From NCBI GenBank assembly GCA_019722365.1, contig JADFUC010002381.1, positions 15,001 to 79,000 of the forward strand: a stretch of DNA of 64,000 nucleotides, read 5' to 3'. Source of the stretch: Lithospermum erythrorhizon (taxonomy: Eukaryota; Streptophyta; Magnoliopsida; Boraginales; Boraginaceae). Below the pieces are notes generated by a model that worked only from the letters and a program-made list of their open reading frames with translations, had not been told where the DNA came from and did no database searches. Made by a program: the position numbers and the translations under genes. Within the stretch, counting starts at the first letter, position 1, and the number at the start of each line of letters is the position of its first letter. Positions 1 through 13,518 of this stretch are shown here, piece after piece.

Positions 1-195
1 TAAATGGACTTTTTGCAACTTCAGATACCTTCTTCTTCTGTCCCAGTATCAGAAGCCCCTGGAGGTTGTACTGTGTACACATCTTCCTCTAAATTTCCAT
101 TCAGAAAGCTTGCCTTTTACATCCATTTGCCATATTTCATACCATGAAATGCAAAGAATGGCTAAGATTATCCGGATGGATTTAAGCATAGCCAC
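1..195 (-). mobile_element. Ty1/copia reverse transcriptase fragment (decayed)
   Basis: Read on the minus strand, this stretch encodes a typical copia reverse transcriptase segment: SIRIILAI, then YEIWQMDVK, then AFLNGNLEEDVY and VQPPGASD. This is the conserved N-terminal part of the RT domain (family knowledge: WQMDVKTAFLNG-EEDVYM-QP). A one-base insertion after QMDVK breaks the frame, so the copy is dead. It runs off the left edge of the window, and its homology stops near 195, where unrelated sequence begins. No LTR, integrase or RNase H is visible here. Confidence 0.8.
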
Positions 196-2620
196 CGGGG
201 CGAGTAAGTTTCGCTAGTCCAATTCGTGGGAACTTGTTTGAAACCTTCGCTAAGTTCAAATTTTCAAAAACACATTAACGCTTTCCGCCTTTATCATGTT
301 TCTTCTTAAATGACGAGATTCAATGCGCGAGCCCCCATTTGGTAAATCCAACAAGGACCAAACCCTCGCTTTGGTACATAGAATCCATCTCTTTACTGCA
401 TGGCTATTTCACATTCGTCAAAGATCCCTTCTATTCATATCGCTTTCTTTGTAAGAAGCTGGCTCTTTCAATGATGAAAGCTTCCACCATACCGCTTCGT
501 TCGTGGCGATCCCCGTTGATCTCCTAAGGGTCGGTTCTTCCACGCCTTCTCGTGGATCAAGAACTGGCCCTTCAGAAAGAAGTTCCACTTAGGGGAGGCC
601 GGATGCCTCTACATTGTGATGTATCGATATCGACTTCATCGCCTCGAGCTTCATCAAGATGAACACCATTACTTCTAGTCCTTCGACGTATATTCCTTTC
701 AAGGAATACCTGCTCGCAATGGCGATTTTATTCTCCGCTTCGTGAAGTAGTAAACTAACTGTTTCCTCGATATCCTATAAATAGCATTTATCGACGGTCA
801 TAGTTTATATTTCCGAAACAATCTCTTAACATAAGCTTCATGTGCCCAAAACTTTAGAAAACAACTTGGGGTCCTCCCAAACCACAGTCATGAGTTTTAT
901 TCACTGACTAAGTTGGACATCTGCTGTGTTGTCAGCGCTTAAGCCAGATATCCTAAATTAACTCAGATCGATAAAGCTCATCATAGATCGAACCATGTCA
1001 AAGAAGGGTTCGATTTTCTCCTTCGACACGCCATTATGTCAGGATGCCTCGGGCTGGAGCGAGTTGGGGAAACAATACCACACTCTAAGACGAGTATCAA
1101 CTCAGATTCAAATATTCTCCACCCTCATCGACCGAGTAATCTTTATTGTCTTGTTCAATCGGTTTTATACCGCATCTTGGAACTCCTTTGGAATTTCAAA
1201 GGGACTCGTGGTTTGTGTCTCATCGACACACAAACCGTATCTACCGTAGTCACCGCAAATGTAACGAAGTAGTTATAACCTCCTCAGACGTGTCTACTGC
1301 CCGCCAAGCAGATATCCCTTTGGCCAAATCACTTGCCTTCATTTGGTCAAGGAAGTATTATTTTGGCCTAAAAGGCAAGACTCACACTTATCGTGGCGAT
1401 TCATAATCGAAACCTTCAAGTATTCCACCGAGTGGAGTTTTATCTGGTTCGCACGCGACGAAGTCCGCAATGCCATAGTATGTTTCGGGTTTAAGTCGTT
1501 AGGGCTTATTCCGCTTAAGTTTATGTTATATGACTCATTAATCATGTCTAAAAAGTATAGACCATTTTAAAGTGAGGCGGTAAATACTACCCATTCCCTC
1601 GGTGATCCTAAATTATCGATCTATTGAAATTTTAAAACCATCATTATTCAAAATGAATAGAATAAATATTCCTGCAAATCGGTGTACATAGTAAACTTCA
1701 GATAAGTTCAAAAACAAGGTCCGTGGGATTACTTAAACTAATGGATCCTAATGCAGTGTTTCATAACCTTCGCGCCATTTCTGCACGCATCCATTTCTTC
1801 GAAGTCTTCTACTGACTCGAAGTTCCCGCATATTACTGGCCAAATATGTAGAACCATCCTGCTCCAGCACCCACGAAGTAATTAGAAGTTGTACAAACTT
1901 CAATAACATACATACCAGAGGGCCGAGCTGTCATGAGACCATTCTTCCTATCATCCGTGAACTTCCCGCAGTTGACTTCAAAGGACCTGTGTTTCCGTAA
2001 TAACACACTCATTATCCTTCCTATCTCCTCCCTTTCCAACTCGATTACTCAACCCTTGGTCTCGCTGGCAAACTTCTTTCTTCTTCTTGAGCCTCTTCTT
2101 GTTTTGGATCACCAAAACAGTATGAGAAGTTTAGTCTTTACCTAAGTTCTGCCTCAAAGATTCTCGTGGATCATCTGCGCCTATTATTAAATCAAACTGT
2201 GCATATTTAAGCTTCATTAAACTGAGACTATTCAGTAGACTTCTGATGAGATCCACAACCGCCTCGAGACACACCTGTGCCTGTATGCCGAGTCGATCGA
2301 ATGCTTAATCATTTTAATGATATTTAGGCTTCATGGGCCTCGTCCGTTCTTTGTTGTCCATTTAGAGCACGTGACAGTATTATACTAAGCTTTGGGGCCT
2401 CTTCTTTCTGAATAATTCCCCAAGTTGCCGGTATATACAGAGGCCGCCACCTTTCATATTGAATTCTAACCTAAGGTTCCATATTGGTGCTTACGAGACA
2501 TTGACATCCATGATTCTACTCTGTGCTGGACTCTCTGGCTGGAGGTATCTATATCATTAAGTTTCGCTGGAACCCATTGTTCAAGATTTATTCAGCCCCT
2601 CTCTTTCTGGAATGATTCTC
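196..2620. other. Unrecognised decayed sequence, probably transposon-derived
   Basis: No intact gene is present. Open frames are short (under 90 codons), overlap each other and mostly lack an ATG. Base composition is less AT-rich than the neighbouring 2600-4900 stretch, and there are long runs of non-stop codons broken by frameshifts (for example around 300-750 on the plus strand). That pattern resembles an old retroelement coding region lying next to the copia fragment. I cannot assign a protein family with confidence. A gag-like region of a Ty3/gypsy element is a guess only. Confidence 0.3.
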
Positions 2621-5470
2621 AAGCTCGGTGACCACTCACAAATTGAAGATTCAAATTTCCCTCGTGACTTTTCAAGGCTGAAGCGAGTTCTGAGAAAGAA
2701 TAGCTATATTAATTCTACAAGAATAAGTAAGTAACAAATAACAGACTAAGAACTATCATGCTAAAACAATTCTATAAAATAAATTAGTAAATAATGAATA
2801 TTTCAAAATCTCACGAACATATTATATCAAGACCTATTACACTTAAATTCAAAACGCAACACCGCTTACATTTCGAATCCAAAGCTTATATTAGTAGGTT
2901 GTCAAACCAATTATGTAAAACTACATACCTCAGGTCACCAAGATCTCATGTGATGCTACCCAACATTTAGAATTCTCCAAGACCTGTTACATACCAATTA
3001 AACCAAAGTGTTACTTGATCATCCGAAAGCCCACAACGTTAGTGGAAATCACTTAACAGATCCATTGTCATATCAAACGCAACATTGTAACACCGCCATC
3101 ACAAGCAGTTCAATTTGATGTTTGATTGTACAACTTAAAAATTTGGCTGATACTTTGTTTAAATTTTACCTTGTGATGACATATTTTGTTTTTATTTACT
3201 CATGTATACTAGCACATAATCAAGAATACATGCAACATGAAAAATAAACAAGTAATGCACATTCAAGTAGATATATATGGCCCTAGAACTATTACAAGTA
3301 TTTATCAAATACTAACATAAGTCCCAATTTTGTATCTTGTACTGGATCCATATGAGTCCACCAAGTATCACCACCGCGAAACGATTCTATTATCTTCATC
3401 ATATAATATTTTATATTAACTCATTTTAGATTAAATTTTGTGTTTTTGGGGTAAAATAAGAAATAAATAGGCATTTGACAAGAAATACTACCTTTAAGAT
3501 CATTTACAACATTACGGTTCTTTAATCGAAAAAATAAATAAATTGGCCATATCTATATTAAATCTCCATTCCAATCACCATTACAAAATATGCACTTTAT
3601 TAAATCACATAAATGAACTTAATAAATATTTTAAATGGCACAAAACATGTCTAATTATCAAATTTAATTAGTCCATGTAATTACACATATTAAAATTAAT
3701 TAATATAAACTCAATTATCATAATATTCATCAATAATTATTACCACACTATTAACCAGATATTATATTATAGAAAAATATTCCATCACAAATATTTTCTA
3801 AAATGTATTGGCAAAGTGAAGTTGTTAATATAATTGAGTATCACTTTTAAATTAATTTAAAAAAGATATAATATAAAGGAAATTAATTTTAATGTCATCA
3901 TTATTAACAATTACAATTAATTAGTTGCTTAAAATGACAAATAATCAATAAAACCGAATATAACTAGTCCCATAATTTTAGGAAACCAGGCCATGAATAA
4001 ATTCGGAATTAGGGTTTTCAAAATAGGGGCACACGCTATATCGGCTCGGGATTATGCGCTTTTGCTGGAGGCCACGCCGAAGACGCGCCACCCCTCCACC
4101 CCGCTTAATGCCGTATCAAGTTTTGGTACCAAAATCACCCCGATCCGATACGACGCGCCCCGAGGGTCGCTTTGAAGTCGGTCGGGTCATTTATGGTAAT
4201 AATATCATTAATCTGCTTCGATTTAATTTTAATTTGCTTATAAATCGTTTGGAGGCTTTAAATACCTTTCAAAATTTATGAAATTCAAATACACAAACCC
4301 ATAATTTTCTTTGAACAAATCCCATCGGTCGCTTATTAAAATAAATTTTTCATTTAATTATTAATTAAACAATTCAGAATCTCAAAATTGTTTCAGGCAC
4401 TTAGAAAATCCAAAAATTATGAAATTTAATTTTGAGATCTTCTACGTATATCTGGGTTCCAAAAAATTAGGTTTCACTTACAAAAATTACACGCCTGAAC
4501 ACGTTTTTACAAAACCTGCTTTTGAAACAAAATCAATTAAATCGCCCTTTAATTTATGAAACAAAACTGTTAACAAAATATATAATATCATCATAACCAA
4601 ACAATATGTGAAATCAATAACAAGAACATGGTGATTTATTCCTCATCATATATTTATCAATTAAATATATGAACAAGAATTAATCAAATAAAAAATCGAT
4701 AAACACAAAAACAAAGATAAAATAAATAATGAAAGAACTTTAATTTTAATGTATGTGCCACTGAAGAAAATTACTATGGATATATGAGTATAAATACAAA
4801 TCCATAGTTCTTAGGGATCTTTAAAGTATACTACATTATTCAATACAAAAACATATAATTAAATTATATTAAGACAGAGGGACTTATTGTTTGAGTAACT
4901 CCACCAAAACTATTGACGCTTCAAATCTCACAACGTGAATTTGACTTCCCTTCAAATTCTTGTTGTAATATCAATCAGATGATATTCTAAAGGTCCACAC
5001 TGTGAGTGGGGTTGAATCAAGAACTAATCTATGCTAAGAAACGCGATGAACAAAACTAAAAACCCCAAAATTCTTTGGGAGAATTTCACAAAAGTGGGGG
5101 CGGCTACTAGGTTTTTGTGAAAAAGTTTTTACAAAAACTTATGACAGTAACCCAAAGCTCATGAGATAAGCAAAACAAGTCCGATAAGAACCCAAGTAAG
5201 TGATACTGATTTAACTCTATTAGTTCGTTAAGACACTAACAGTTGTTATCGAGTTGAACTATTTAATTAAGCTAATTAAATAGTAACGAAAGTCAATATC
5301 AATAATCTTCAAGTTATCGATAAATACTAAATACTCTAACCACCAAATAACTATTTAATTGATTCTATTTGTTCAATCGATATTCTCAGCATAAAATGTG
5401 GGGGACCTTTGTAATCGAGAAATACATTTCAATTATATAGTTCTCTTTAATTTCATACATGAAATAACTC
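2621..5470. other. AT-rich intergenic DNA, no gene seen
   Basis: Mostly AT-rich, low-complexity sequence with no convincing coding region. A notably GC-richer island lies at about 3990-4195; it has two overlapping short frames and no recognisable product. The sequence around 4880-5470 has the look of retrotransposon LTR or untranslated DNA (repeated short direct motifs, no ORF), but I could not pair it with a second LTR. Confidence 0.4.
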
Positions 5471-5895
5471 AATTCAGCCATCAGACGTATGTTTTAATCT
5501 CTGCGCCGATAATAAGAAGTATCAGATAACAATAATAATCAATCAATTACTATTATTATAACGACACGAAAGAAGATCTAAAGAACGCTTCATAACCCCT
5601 TAAATTATCATCATGAGAACCCACACTAGTAATATACAATTACTAAGTTGAACACTAAAGCCTGAGTAATCAAGATGAACCCAATCCCCAGAACGAATTG
5701 CTACACAATTGTCTAACGGGCATAATAAACTAACCAATTCTCATTGATTTCCAAATGTGAGTTCTCAAAAGAGAAAGACATCTGGCCCCTCCATGTATTA
5801 AAGTTTCCAAGAGAGATATCTTTTGTCAGTAACAGCGGGTCTACCTTGACCATCTTCCAAGTTCTAAATAATCTATCGATCAAAATCCAAGTAAG

Positions 5896-5966
5896 AGAGC
5901 TGACGTAGCTGTTGGGATCGCGTGGATCGTGGAATCCACCACGCTGGTTCAATCTCCGCTGTTTCC
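5896..5966 (+). pseudogene. tRNA-His (GTG) relic, left arm
   Basis: The anticodon-arm and T-arm region (GGATCGTGGAATCCACCACGC, then GGTTCAATC) resembles plastid-type tRNA-His(GUG), but the acceptor stem is degraded and an extra base sits by the anticodon. The homologous position in the right arm (27416-27484) keeps a much better match, and that is what identifies this copy. It is not expected to be functional. Confidence 0.5.
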
Positions 5967-7410
5967 ATCAATAACCAGCCAATCCGCATCGCATCAAGCC
6001 TCTACAAAGACACAATGTACTTTCCTCAACTGGGCTAGAGACCATCAGAGCCAAGGCTGCGGTCCAACAAAGCGCCGGGCACTCTCTGCGGCACCTACGC
6101 CATTCGCTCGCGCCAAGCAAGCCCACCTCCTCTACCCTAAACGCCTAAACCCTGTTTAATATTAGCGCCCATCATGGGAGAGAGACTGTTGTTATTTATC
6201 ACGTGACTATCATAGAGTTCAAAGTTTTTCTTATCAAAGAAACATCCAACTAGAAATAATGTGCTAAATACGCACACGAATGCCTTCAGGTACTATCCAA
6301 ATATATCAATGCTAAGCTCAAATATATTTTGGTCGAAAGCGAGTGAATGAAAATTTCAATAGAATAAAGATTTTCGTTGTTGTCGATGTATAACTTTTGA
6401 TTTTATTGTGGTCATTTGTCCCAAAACGATTATCCACTTCTGAAGTTTTTACGCATTTTTTCTTCTAATTTTTCCTTCGTTGTTGCTATTTTTTCGTTAC
6501 GTAATTAACACGCGACTAAATTAGAAAGAAAAATCATAAAAAACCCAAACTAACATTCTTATACGAACTTTTCATTTGACATTCTGTGGATAATACAAAT
6601 GAAACATCCGTATATTTCTGCTCTTTTAATGATACTTCTTTAATAAGTAAACTTCAAGATTAAATCTATATACATAGTCATTGATAAAAATAAAGAACTT
6701 AAGTGATTATACGAATTTAATTCACTTTTACCGTTATTTAAACTTTATTTAACAATTTATTACATTTTTAAACGCTTACAAGAACGCGAATGAACTTTTG
6801 CGGTAAACGCCGCAAAACACGTATGACGATTACATTTATTAATATATTACAAATTCATTAATTAAAAAAAAGTCAAATCTATTCATTATAAAAACCATAT
6901 CCTAATATCAAATTCAACAGATTTAAAAACCAAAAACACCAAAAACCAAACACCATTTAAATAAATCAAAACCGAATAAAAGACTAGACCGACAAGTCGG
7001 TTTAATCAAAACCCGGTTTGAGTTGGGCTTTATAACTATTTTGTGAAATTGGGTTTTGGGGTTTTGGAGGAATCTAGGTTTTAGTTTGTTTGTATTTATG
7101 TGATGGGTATTGTCTTATCGGATTTTTCAATGGCTGGATTGATTAATTTGGTGGTATAGGCTGAAAAGTATGTTAAAGTTGAAACTAAGTTATTATAGCC
7201 GCCCCATCATCGTCTTGATATATATGCTCTTGGTGAGATTTGATGTAAGTCTCATAGAGTAAAAAGACATTTGAATCGCGACCACGACTGATAACTGATG
7301 AGTACTTGTTTTTATGGGTGGATTTGCTTCTGGTATTGTTATGGCTATCACTTGATTTTATAAATATTTTTGTAATTAGCTTTCTAATGTAAGCTTAGTT
7401 TTCATCACAG
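5967..7410. other. Left-arm flank upstream of the NEMP pseudogene
   Basis: No coding region is supported. The sequence aligns, with many indels, to the reverse complement of about 25943-27415 in the right arm. An expected first exon of the NEMP-like gene (signal peptide) should lie here. A candidate ATG near 7100-7140 (MAGLIN in one frame) exists, but it is too short and degenerate to call. Confidence 0.4.
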
Positions 7411-10400
7411 GTATCAGTATTGACAACCCTGTATTGGATGTTACTCCAGTTCCCATAGCAGTACTATCACCGCTGGGGTCAAAAGAAGTTGTATCATGTG
7501 AACGTGTAGCCGTCTCTTGTCTGTCAAGATTAGAATTGGGAGTTTGTACAGCATACATCGTGTTACATTGTCTCATCTGTTGTTATTCCTGAGACTGTGT
7601 ATAGTAAATTCAGATATGTTTTCTCATAGGTAAGTGGACATTGGTTAACGTTGGTAGAAATCAGCAATACTTTCTTAATACGTTCAATAAATAATTGTTA
7701 CACTTACGTGAAGCTGTATACCTTAGAGTGCTTGCCCTTTTAAGTCCAACATGATTCAGATATGTTTTCATAGAAATTCTTCGCTTGGTTCTTGTCAGTG
7801 CGAGGATGATGATTGGTGAAGTCTACATAAGGGGTTTTGGACCACCATCATATCTCCATATGAGGACCGATATATTGATTTGAAGTTCATGGATGATATG
7901 TCTGGTTCAGCTACCGTCACCATTGAAGTAGGTCAGGCATACTTAACTAATTGTTATTGATGTCTTCTGTATATATAAATGTTTCATTGTTGCATCTTGT
8001 TTTGATGAAATTGTTTGTTATCCATTTCTCAATTGTATGTTGAAGTAGAATTTCAAAGATGGTGCCTGTTTTGTCTTGCTTTGGGCATTGTCTTATGGCT
8101 GTCGGCACCAATTGTCAGCAGTTGGGTTCCTTTCTACTATAGTAGCTCAATGGCCATAGGAGTGTTTCTTGTGGTCATTATTCTTTCCAGGTATTTACTT
8201 TTGTCTTCTTCATTTCATTAGGATGACCATCAAACTAATCATTATGGTATTTACACCATTTCCAGGGAATGAAACTGTTACCTACTGGACGAAAAAGTGG
8301 ATTCTACCTTATTATATATGGATCACTGGTGTGTTTATGCTGACTCCATTTACGCTATTAAATGATTACTTTTTTATCTCTCTGGTGCTGTAGTCTTATT
8401 TGTCTTTCGTTCCAAATTCAGGTTAGTGCTGGATCTTTTCTTCTCCACCAGCTTTCGCTGTTAGTCAATTCAATTCTTTCAAGCTTTGGGCTTAGTGATG
8501 AGATGCACAGCTCTGTAACTATCTTTTCCCCTTCCTAATCACCTAAATCAACATTCTACATTAGTTCTCGCTATATTAAATTTATTATGTGGTTTGTGGA
8601 CTATATAAATATGACTGGGTAGATTATCTTTTGTTTCCATACTGTAGTCTTCTATCCGCTTATGTTTTTTTTGTACTGGAATGTTTCTGAAGATTACATG
8701 TTTTTTTCATGAATGATATTCAATTTGAATTATACTGTATCTTTTTTTTCTTCCAACCACTTTTCTTAACTTACCATTCCATCCTTTTTTTTGGCAGGTA
8801 ACTATCTTCCTGCTGGTCTTCAACGTTCTTCCTGGAGCTGGTTTAGGGTATTGGATTGTAAGGATGTTTGTTGTGTCAGAAGATGGAACTGTGGATGTTG
8901 GCATAGCTCAATTTAGAAATGGGCCATTCGATAATCATTGCCACTTCTATATCCCAGGTTTTGATCGACTGCTTTTTCACTTATTTTATCAACTTATCAC
9001 ATGGCATGGCCTTTCATAAGTTGCACTCCCTATGGTGCCACATGTCATGCTCCTGCTTTGCATGATTTCACATCATGTAGTATGGTTGCGTTATATACTG
9101 CCGATGATCTCCTTGAAACATGGTGTTGCACCAAACAAAGCAAGGGTCATGATTATGTGCCACCAAATGGGGGGAGAGGATCCCAACCGATTTCTTAACA
9201 AAGATACATATCTCTATCAAGTACAACTTCTAAATGGAATAATATAGGAACTTCATCTATACATTTGTGAAATGAAGCGACCAGCATTCTAGGTTTGAGG
9301 ATCTTAAAAGAGGAACATCATTTTCAGATTCTTTTGTTATGGAAAACGTCACGATTAAGTTTGTATAATAACAGACTTCCGTTTGGTTGATGAATGTTTT
9401 AGTGAACTTTTGTTGACAGGCTACCTTTTCTGCATTCATAAAACATGATTACATCGCTATTTTATAATGATTTAGTAAGTTATGAACTCCCCTTTCTTAT
9501 CTCCTTTCTTTTACCATAGCACTTGATACACCTTTGGCAACTGTGCTGGTTTGCTGTTGCATGACACCGATTTTGGTGACATCTATATCATGGAGCAATT
9601 TCAGTAAGCTCTCAGATATTACATTTGTTTTACACCAATTTTTTATTGCTCAATGAATTCCTAAAAGAAATCTGATTATGTTGGAAATAATGTTCGAGTT
9701 CATATTCTTTAATAGAGACATATAAGAGGTGAATTGGTTTGAGGTTTTAATGCAATACGGAGTAGTTAACATCGATTGCGAGATCTTTCTATTATAACAG
9801 GGTTCACTCTTTGCTGTGTCTAAACAGTTTCACATTTTCGAATGTGATTTTCATTTCTCTTAGTGATTGCCATGGCTTAGTTTAGAAGAGATGTGTCGGA
9901 GTGTTGGAAACTTTATGATCATTTTTTGGACATTTTATTACACCATATGATTAAATGATAAATGGGTTAAAGTGAATTCAACCCCACACTTAATTGGCAA
10001 AATCAATGTGGATATCCTTGCTAAATCTAGTAAGATATTTTACTAGCTTTCTTCCTCTGAAACTGTCTTCCCACTAATTATGCGGCCTCTGCAGTGAATT
10101 ACTACACTCTGTACCAAGTATGTTTCCTTTCTTCGGAATGGCGGACAGTCAAATATGAGACATCAAGGCGCTGAATTTTATAGCCCAACCGGGATGGGTT
10201 CTCGAGGTCGTCTTAAGAGAATCCCGAACGGTTTATCTAGATGAGCAGGATACTCAGTCAAAGGTACGAGTTCTGAGAAGTCCTTTTTAGGCAAGTTTTG
10301 TACCATCAATTATTATTACTCCCACCATCTCTAGAAGATCGTCAATTTGGAATTAAAATATTTTTATATATGTTGGGTAATATATTGGTAAAAATAATGA

Positions 10401-10930
10401 GTATTTCAATGGTCTTACTATTCCAATCAAAGTTATGATGTCAATTAAGACACAAAGTTTGTGAATTATGATCATCGAAAATAAAACTTTGACAATCATT
10501 TATGTATTTAATATAGTATTACATAGTATGAGTTTTTCCTAGACTCTACGAATGTGTTATCTGAGAGATCGTTTTGAACAGGTAAATTCTATCACCATCT
10601 ACTGGCCAAGTGGACTAAGGGTCAACAAGACTTACCTGACGCTCCACAAGACTCGAAAGGAAGAAGTTCTCAAGAAAGAGTGATAAGTTCACTCAGCAGT
10701 CTCCTCGAGTTAGGCGCTTTCTCCTGAGTTTAGTCGATGGGTCATTAAGAATGCTGCCAGAATTCAACTCCTTCCTGTGAGGATAGTTAGACGACTCACC
10801 TGGCAGTAGAATCGATCCTCCAGAGATCGTCCAGATGACACACCTCAGCAGCCGACTCTGGATCCTCTGATGAGACTGCCATTGAGAGTAGCAGTGGCGC
10901 CGGTTTGTTCAAATGGCACTGTCAGGTAGT
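7411..10930 (+). pseudogene. NEMP-like (TMEM194/DUF2215) nuclear envelope protein, pseudogene copy A
   Basis: The exons encode a nuclear envelope integral membrane protein of the NEMP/TMEM194 family, a multi-pass inner-nuclear-membrane protein. Recognisable exons: 7411-7629 (SIDNPVLDVTPVPIAVLSPL), 7774-7931 (SPYEDRYIDLKFMDD), 8049-8190 (membrane segments; APIVSSWVPFYYSSSMAIGV), 8266-8328 (GMKLLPTGRKSGFYL), 8422-8514 (AGSFLLHQLSLLVNSILSSF), 8798-8957 (LLVFNVLPGAGLGYWIVRMF), 9520-9604 (LDTPLATVLVCC), about 10094-10263 (RHQGAEFYSPT) and about 10581-10930 (C-terminal acidic/serine tail ending in LFKWHC). It is broken: a one-base loss around 7525 shifts exon 1, an in-frame TGA follows DDDW near 7818, and indels near 8915-8935 destroy the frame after VDVGIAQF. 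A signal-peptide exon was not found. Copy B has different lesions, so the two decayed at least partly independently. Confidence 0.85.
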
Positions 10931-11432
10931 GTTGGTGTATCATCTCCTGTTAACAAAATACCTACCTGTAGTGAGGGAGTAGGAGCTCGGTTGGAATGTA
11001 TTTATGCATTTGAGATATCAATTTAGTTTCCTTTATCCCAAGTTCATGTTCTTGTTTTATTTAGAGTATTTTTTTATTACAGTTTAGTCAAAATGCTAAT
11101 TTGAGTTCCAGTGCTACTAATGTACACCTAATGCTAGTAATGTAAACATGTTTTTTAATTTGAAATTGGTCGAACTTCATCATACAATAAAAACATATTT
11201 TTTTTTTTTTTTTTTTGTAAATTAGAGATGAAGAGTCAGAAGATTACAAATTACGAATACACGTAATTTCTAACTAAAGACATCTGTATTGCTCGCTACA
11301 AAGAAAATGTAATAAGCTGCTACCTCCTCATGGGAAGTTTGAGTCGATGTCACTTTAAGCTGAATGACAAGCCAGAATACGTGCTGGGTGGTTGAAGATA
11401 TCAATTTATAACAAGTCCACTCTAATAACATA
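10931..11432. other. NEMP 3' flank with poly(T) tract
   Basis: Non-coding. It holds a run of about 18 T near 11198-11216, matched in the right arm by an A tract near 22126-22138, so the tract predates the duplication. On the minus strand it would read as a poly(A) tail, possibly of an old retroposed insertion, but no insertion body or target duplication could be assigned. Confidence 0.4.
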
Positions 11433-11654
11433 TACTCCCTCCTGCTCCTAATATCTCTACTTTTTTAAATGATCGTAGATATTTTTATTCAGACATAATA
11501 TTTTTATTTTAAAAATATATCAATAAAATATATATTTTAATCTCTCTTTCGATTGATATATTTTTCATCAAATATTACGCACAAATAAAATATCTACCAT
11601 AGTTCGACATTTTAAAAGTGAAAACCAGACAATCTTTTAAGAACGAGTGGAGTA
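11433..11654. mobile_element. Stowaway-like MITE, left arm
   Basis: A short palindromic element starts TA-CTCCCTCCTGCTCC and ends in GAACGAGTGGAG-TA. The two halves are near reverse complements through most of their length (for example TAGATATTTTTATT against AATAAAATATCTA). The TA target duplication and the CTCCCTCC-type terminus are hallmarks of Tc1/mariner-derived Stowaway MITEs. It encodes nothing. The matching element in the right arm (about 21684-21905) shows that the insertion came before the segmental duplication. Confidence 0.65.
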
Positions 11655-11779
11655 AATTATTAGTGACATTCAATACTTTTTTTTATGACTTATATCTCAT
11701 ACCTATAAGATCGTTGAACAAAGTAGAATCCATAAATTTCGGCTCTTCAAAGATTTGCGTTGGCGATCGGGTCATCCTG

Positions 11780-13518
11780 ATCACAATGAGTTGCTTGTTG
11801 GAACTAATGTATCGGGTCATCCCTCGAAGGCCTCGGCTCTTCAAAGATTTCGGTGAGATACAACAAGCCTAATCTTATTTTCCTAATGGAGACAAAGTTG
11901 TGGAAACAAGAATGGGAGTCGATCACCTACAAGTTGAAGATGCCAAATAGTTTTTTGGTTGATGCTCGAGGACGAAAGGGGGGTCTTCCTTACTTTGGCC
12001 ACGAGAGTTAAATGTTACAATTAAAAAGCTACTCACACCACATCGAGGTACTTCCATAGCCGATGGACACACCTTTGGCGGATTATTATTTTTTGTGGCC
12101 ATCATGAAGTCAAACATCAAGATTGTCGTGAGTTATTGTAAATTTCTTCTAATAGTTCGAATTCTACCTGCCACAGTGGGATTTGGGGATTTTAATGAGG
12201 TTCTGATGTTGGAACACTCGGCCCTTAGACGCCAAAGGCCCTTATGGCAAGTTAATACTCGTGAAAGTCAGACTTGATTGTGACTTAATGGATATTGGTT
12301 TTTCTGGGTACCCTTTTACGTGGAGTAACAATTTCTTTTCACCCTATTTTGTTAGAGCACGACTCGATAGGAGTCTCATAAGCAAAAATTGTGGTACGAA
12401 ACAGGAGTTGGCTCGGAAAAAGAAGCGATTCCGGTTTGAAGATGGTTGGTTCCTTTATGAGGAAAGTAAGGCGGTAGTAGAGAGGGCCCGAATTCGGTTA
12501 AGCACGACGCATCCTGCATACGTTTTTCAAGGCATCAAACAACGTAGACGTGCCTTGACTGGAAGAGACAAATACTTGGTAATATTGACAAATCTATTAA
12601 TTACAAAATGTATTACCCACCATGCCTTCAAACAAGGATTATTAATGGATTCTACAAAGACTCAGAGAAACCAATGATATTTATTGGCATCAACGCTCAA
12701 GACTTGAATGGAGAGTGAAAGGGGATCGCAACACAGGGTATTTTCTATGTACCAGCTCAGAGGCATTGGGGCTAACTTCATCACCGCCTCCTGTGATTTA
12801 AATAAGTATAAACCAACTCTATTAACGGTCCATAAGCTTGCTATGATTTTACAAGGATTTATTCTCATCACGGCGACAACTAGGGCAACCTACTCTTGTT
12901 TTTGATCATTTAAAAACGCTTGATTCGAGTAAGGCCTCAATTTTGGGGACAGGTTTCACGATGGAGGATGTAAAGAGGAGCCTGTTCTCTATGCAAAAAG
13001 GCAAGGCACCAGACCCGATGGGTTACCAGCCCAATTCTTCTAGTTTTACTAGGATATTTAAAATACACAGCAAAGATGGTTCTTAATTGTGTGAATAAGG
13101 GGCGCTTTTTGAAGAAATTTAACCTCACTCTCATCACATTGATTCCAAAGGTACCGAACTGTGCTGGACATTAAACAGTTTCCTCTGCCACAGCCCTTGC
13201 AACACAATCAGCCTAAATTATGCTCTGCTCCTAATCGCCTCATCACGGACAACATTCTACTCGCTTATGAGGTACACCATTTTATTAAACATAAGAAGAC
13301 AGGGCGTAAAGGCTACATGTCCATCAAATTAGACATGCAATAAAAGCTTTATGACCGGTGGAATGGGCATTCTTAAGGACTAATGAATACTACAGTCGAG
13401 AAGTGGATCAGTTAGTTATTAAGCTCAGGAATCTGTGTATATTCCTCATTTATCAATGGCGACTGCACTACTTTAAATTGTGGACCCAGACGTGGAGACC
13501 CCTCTCGAGATATAAGTC
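11780..13518 (+). mobile_element. L1-type LINE, 5' part (endonuclease and start of RT), decayed, copy A
   Basis: This encodes the start of a plant L1 ORF2-like protein. Segments seen in several frames: FLMETKLWKQEWESI and GRKGGL (AP-endonuclease N-terminus), GDFNEV (near 12190), LDCDLMDIGFSGYPFTWSN (about 12264-12325, the classic endonuclease C-terminal motif), then RFEDGWFLYEESKAVVERA (about 12430-12490), GFTMEDVKRSLFSMQKGKAP (near 12953) and RT motif HHFIKHKKTGRKGYMSIKLD (near 13277-13335). Frameshifts and stops are frequent, so the element is dead. Homology to copy B ends near 13518, just after RGDPLSR (RT motif, GDPLSP in intact elements), so the zinc-binding 3' part is missing here. Confidence 0.85.

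Larger units (their letters stand above)
5470..13518 (+). repeat. Left arm of a large diverged inverted repeat
   Basis: This interval matches, as reverse complement, about 19765-27905. The same landmarks occur in the same order: tRNA-His relic, AT-rich upstream stretch, NEMP-like exons with their introns, poly(A)/poly(T) tract, Stowaway-like MITE, and the start and RT region of an L1 LINE. Introns and flanks match as well as exons, so this is a segmental duplication in inverted orientation and not retroposition. Both arms carry many small indels relative to each other. The boundaries are my estimates: the outer edge is near 5470 and the inner edge is inside the LINE near 13518. Confidence 0.85.

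Noticed and set aside
339..527. 62-codon open frame starting at TTG near the left end
   Set aside because: No ATG at the start, no recognisable domain, and the surrounding frames are broken. Treated as part of decayed transposon-like DNA.
7376..7576. Minus-strand open frame across the NEMP copy A exon
   Set aside because: It is the antisense shadow of the plus-strand NEMP exon 7411-7629, whose translation has clear family similarity.
12261..12677. 138-codon frame read as an independent gene
   Set aside because: Its content (LDCDLMDIGFSGYPFTWSN and the following region) is the LINE endonuclease/linker, and it continues in other frames of the same element.
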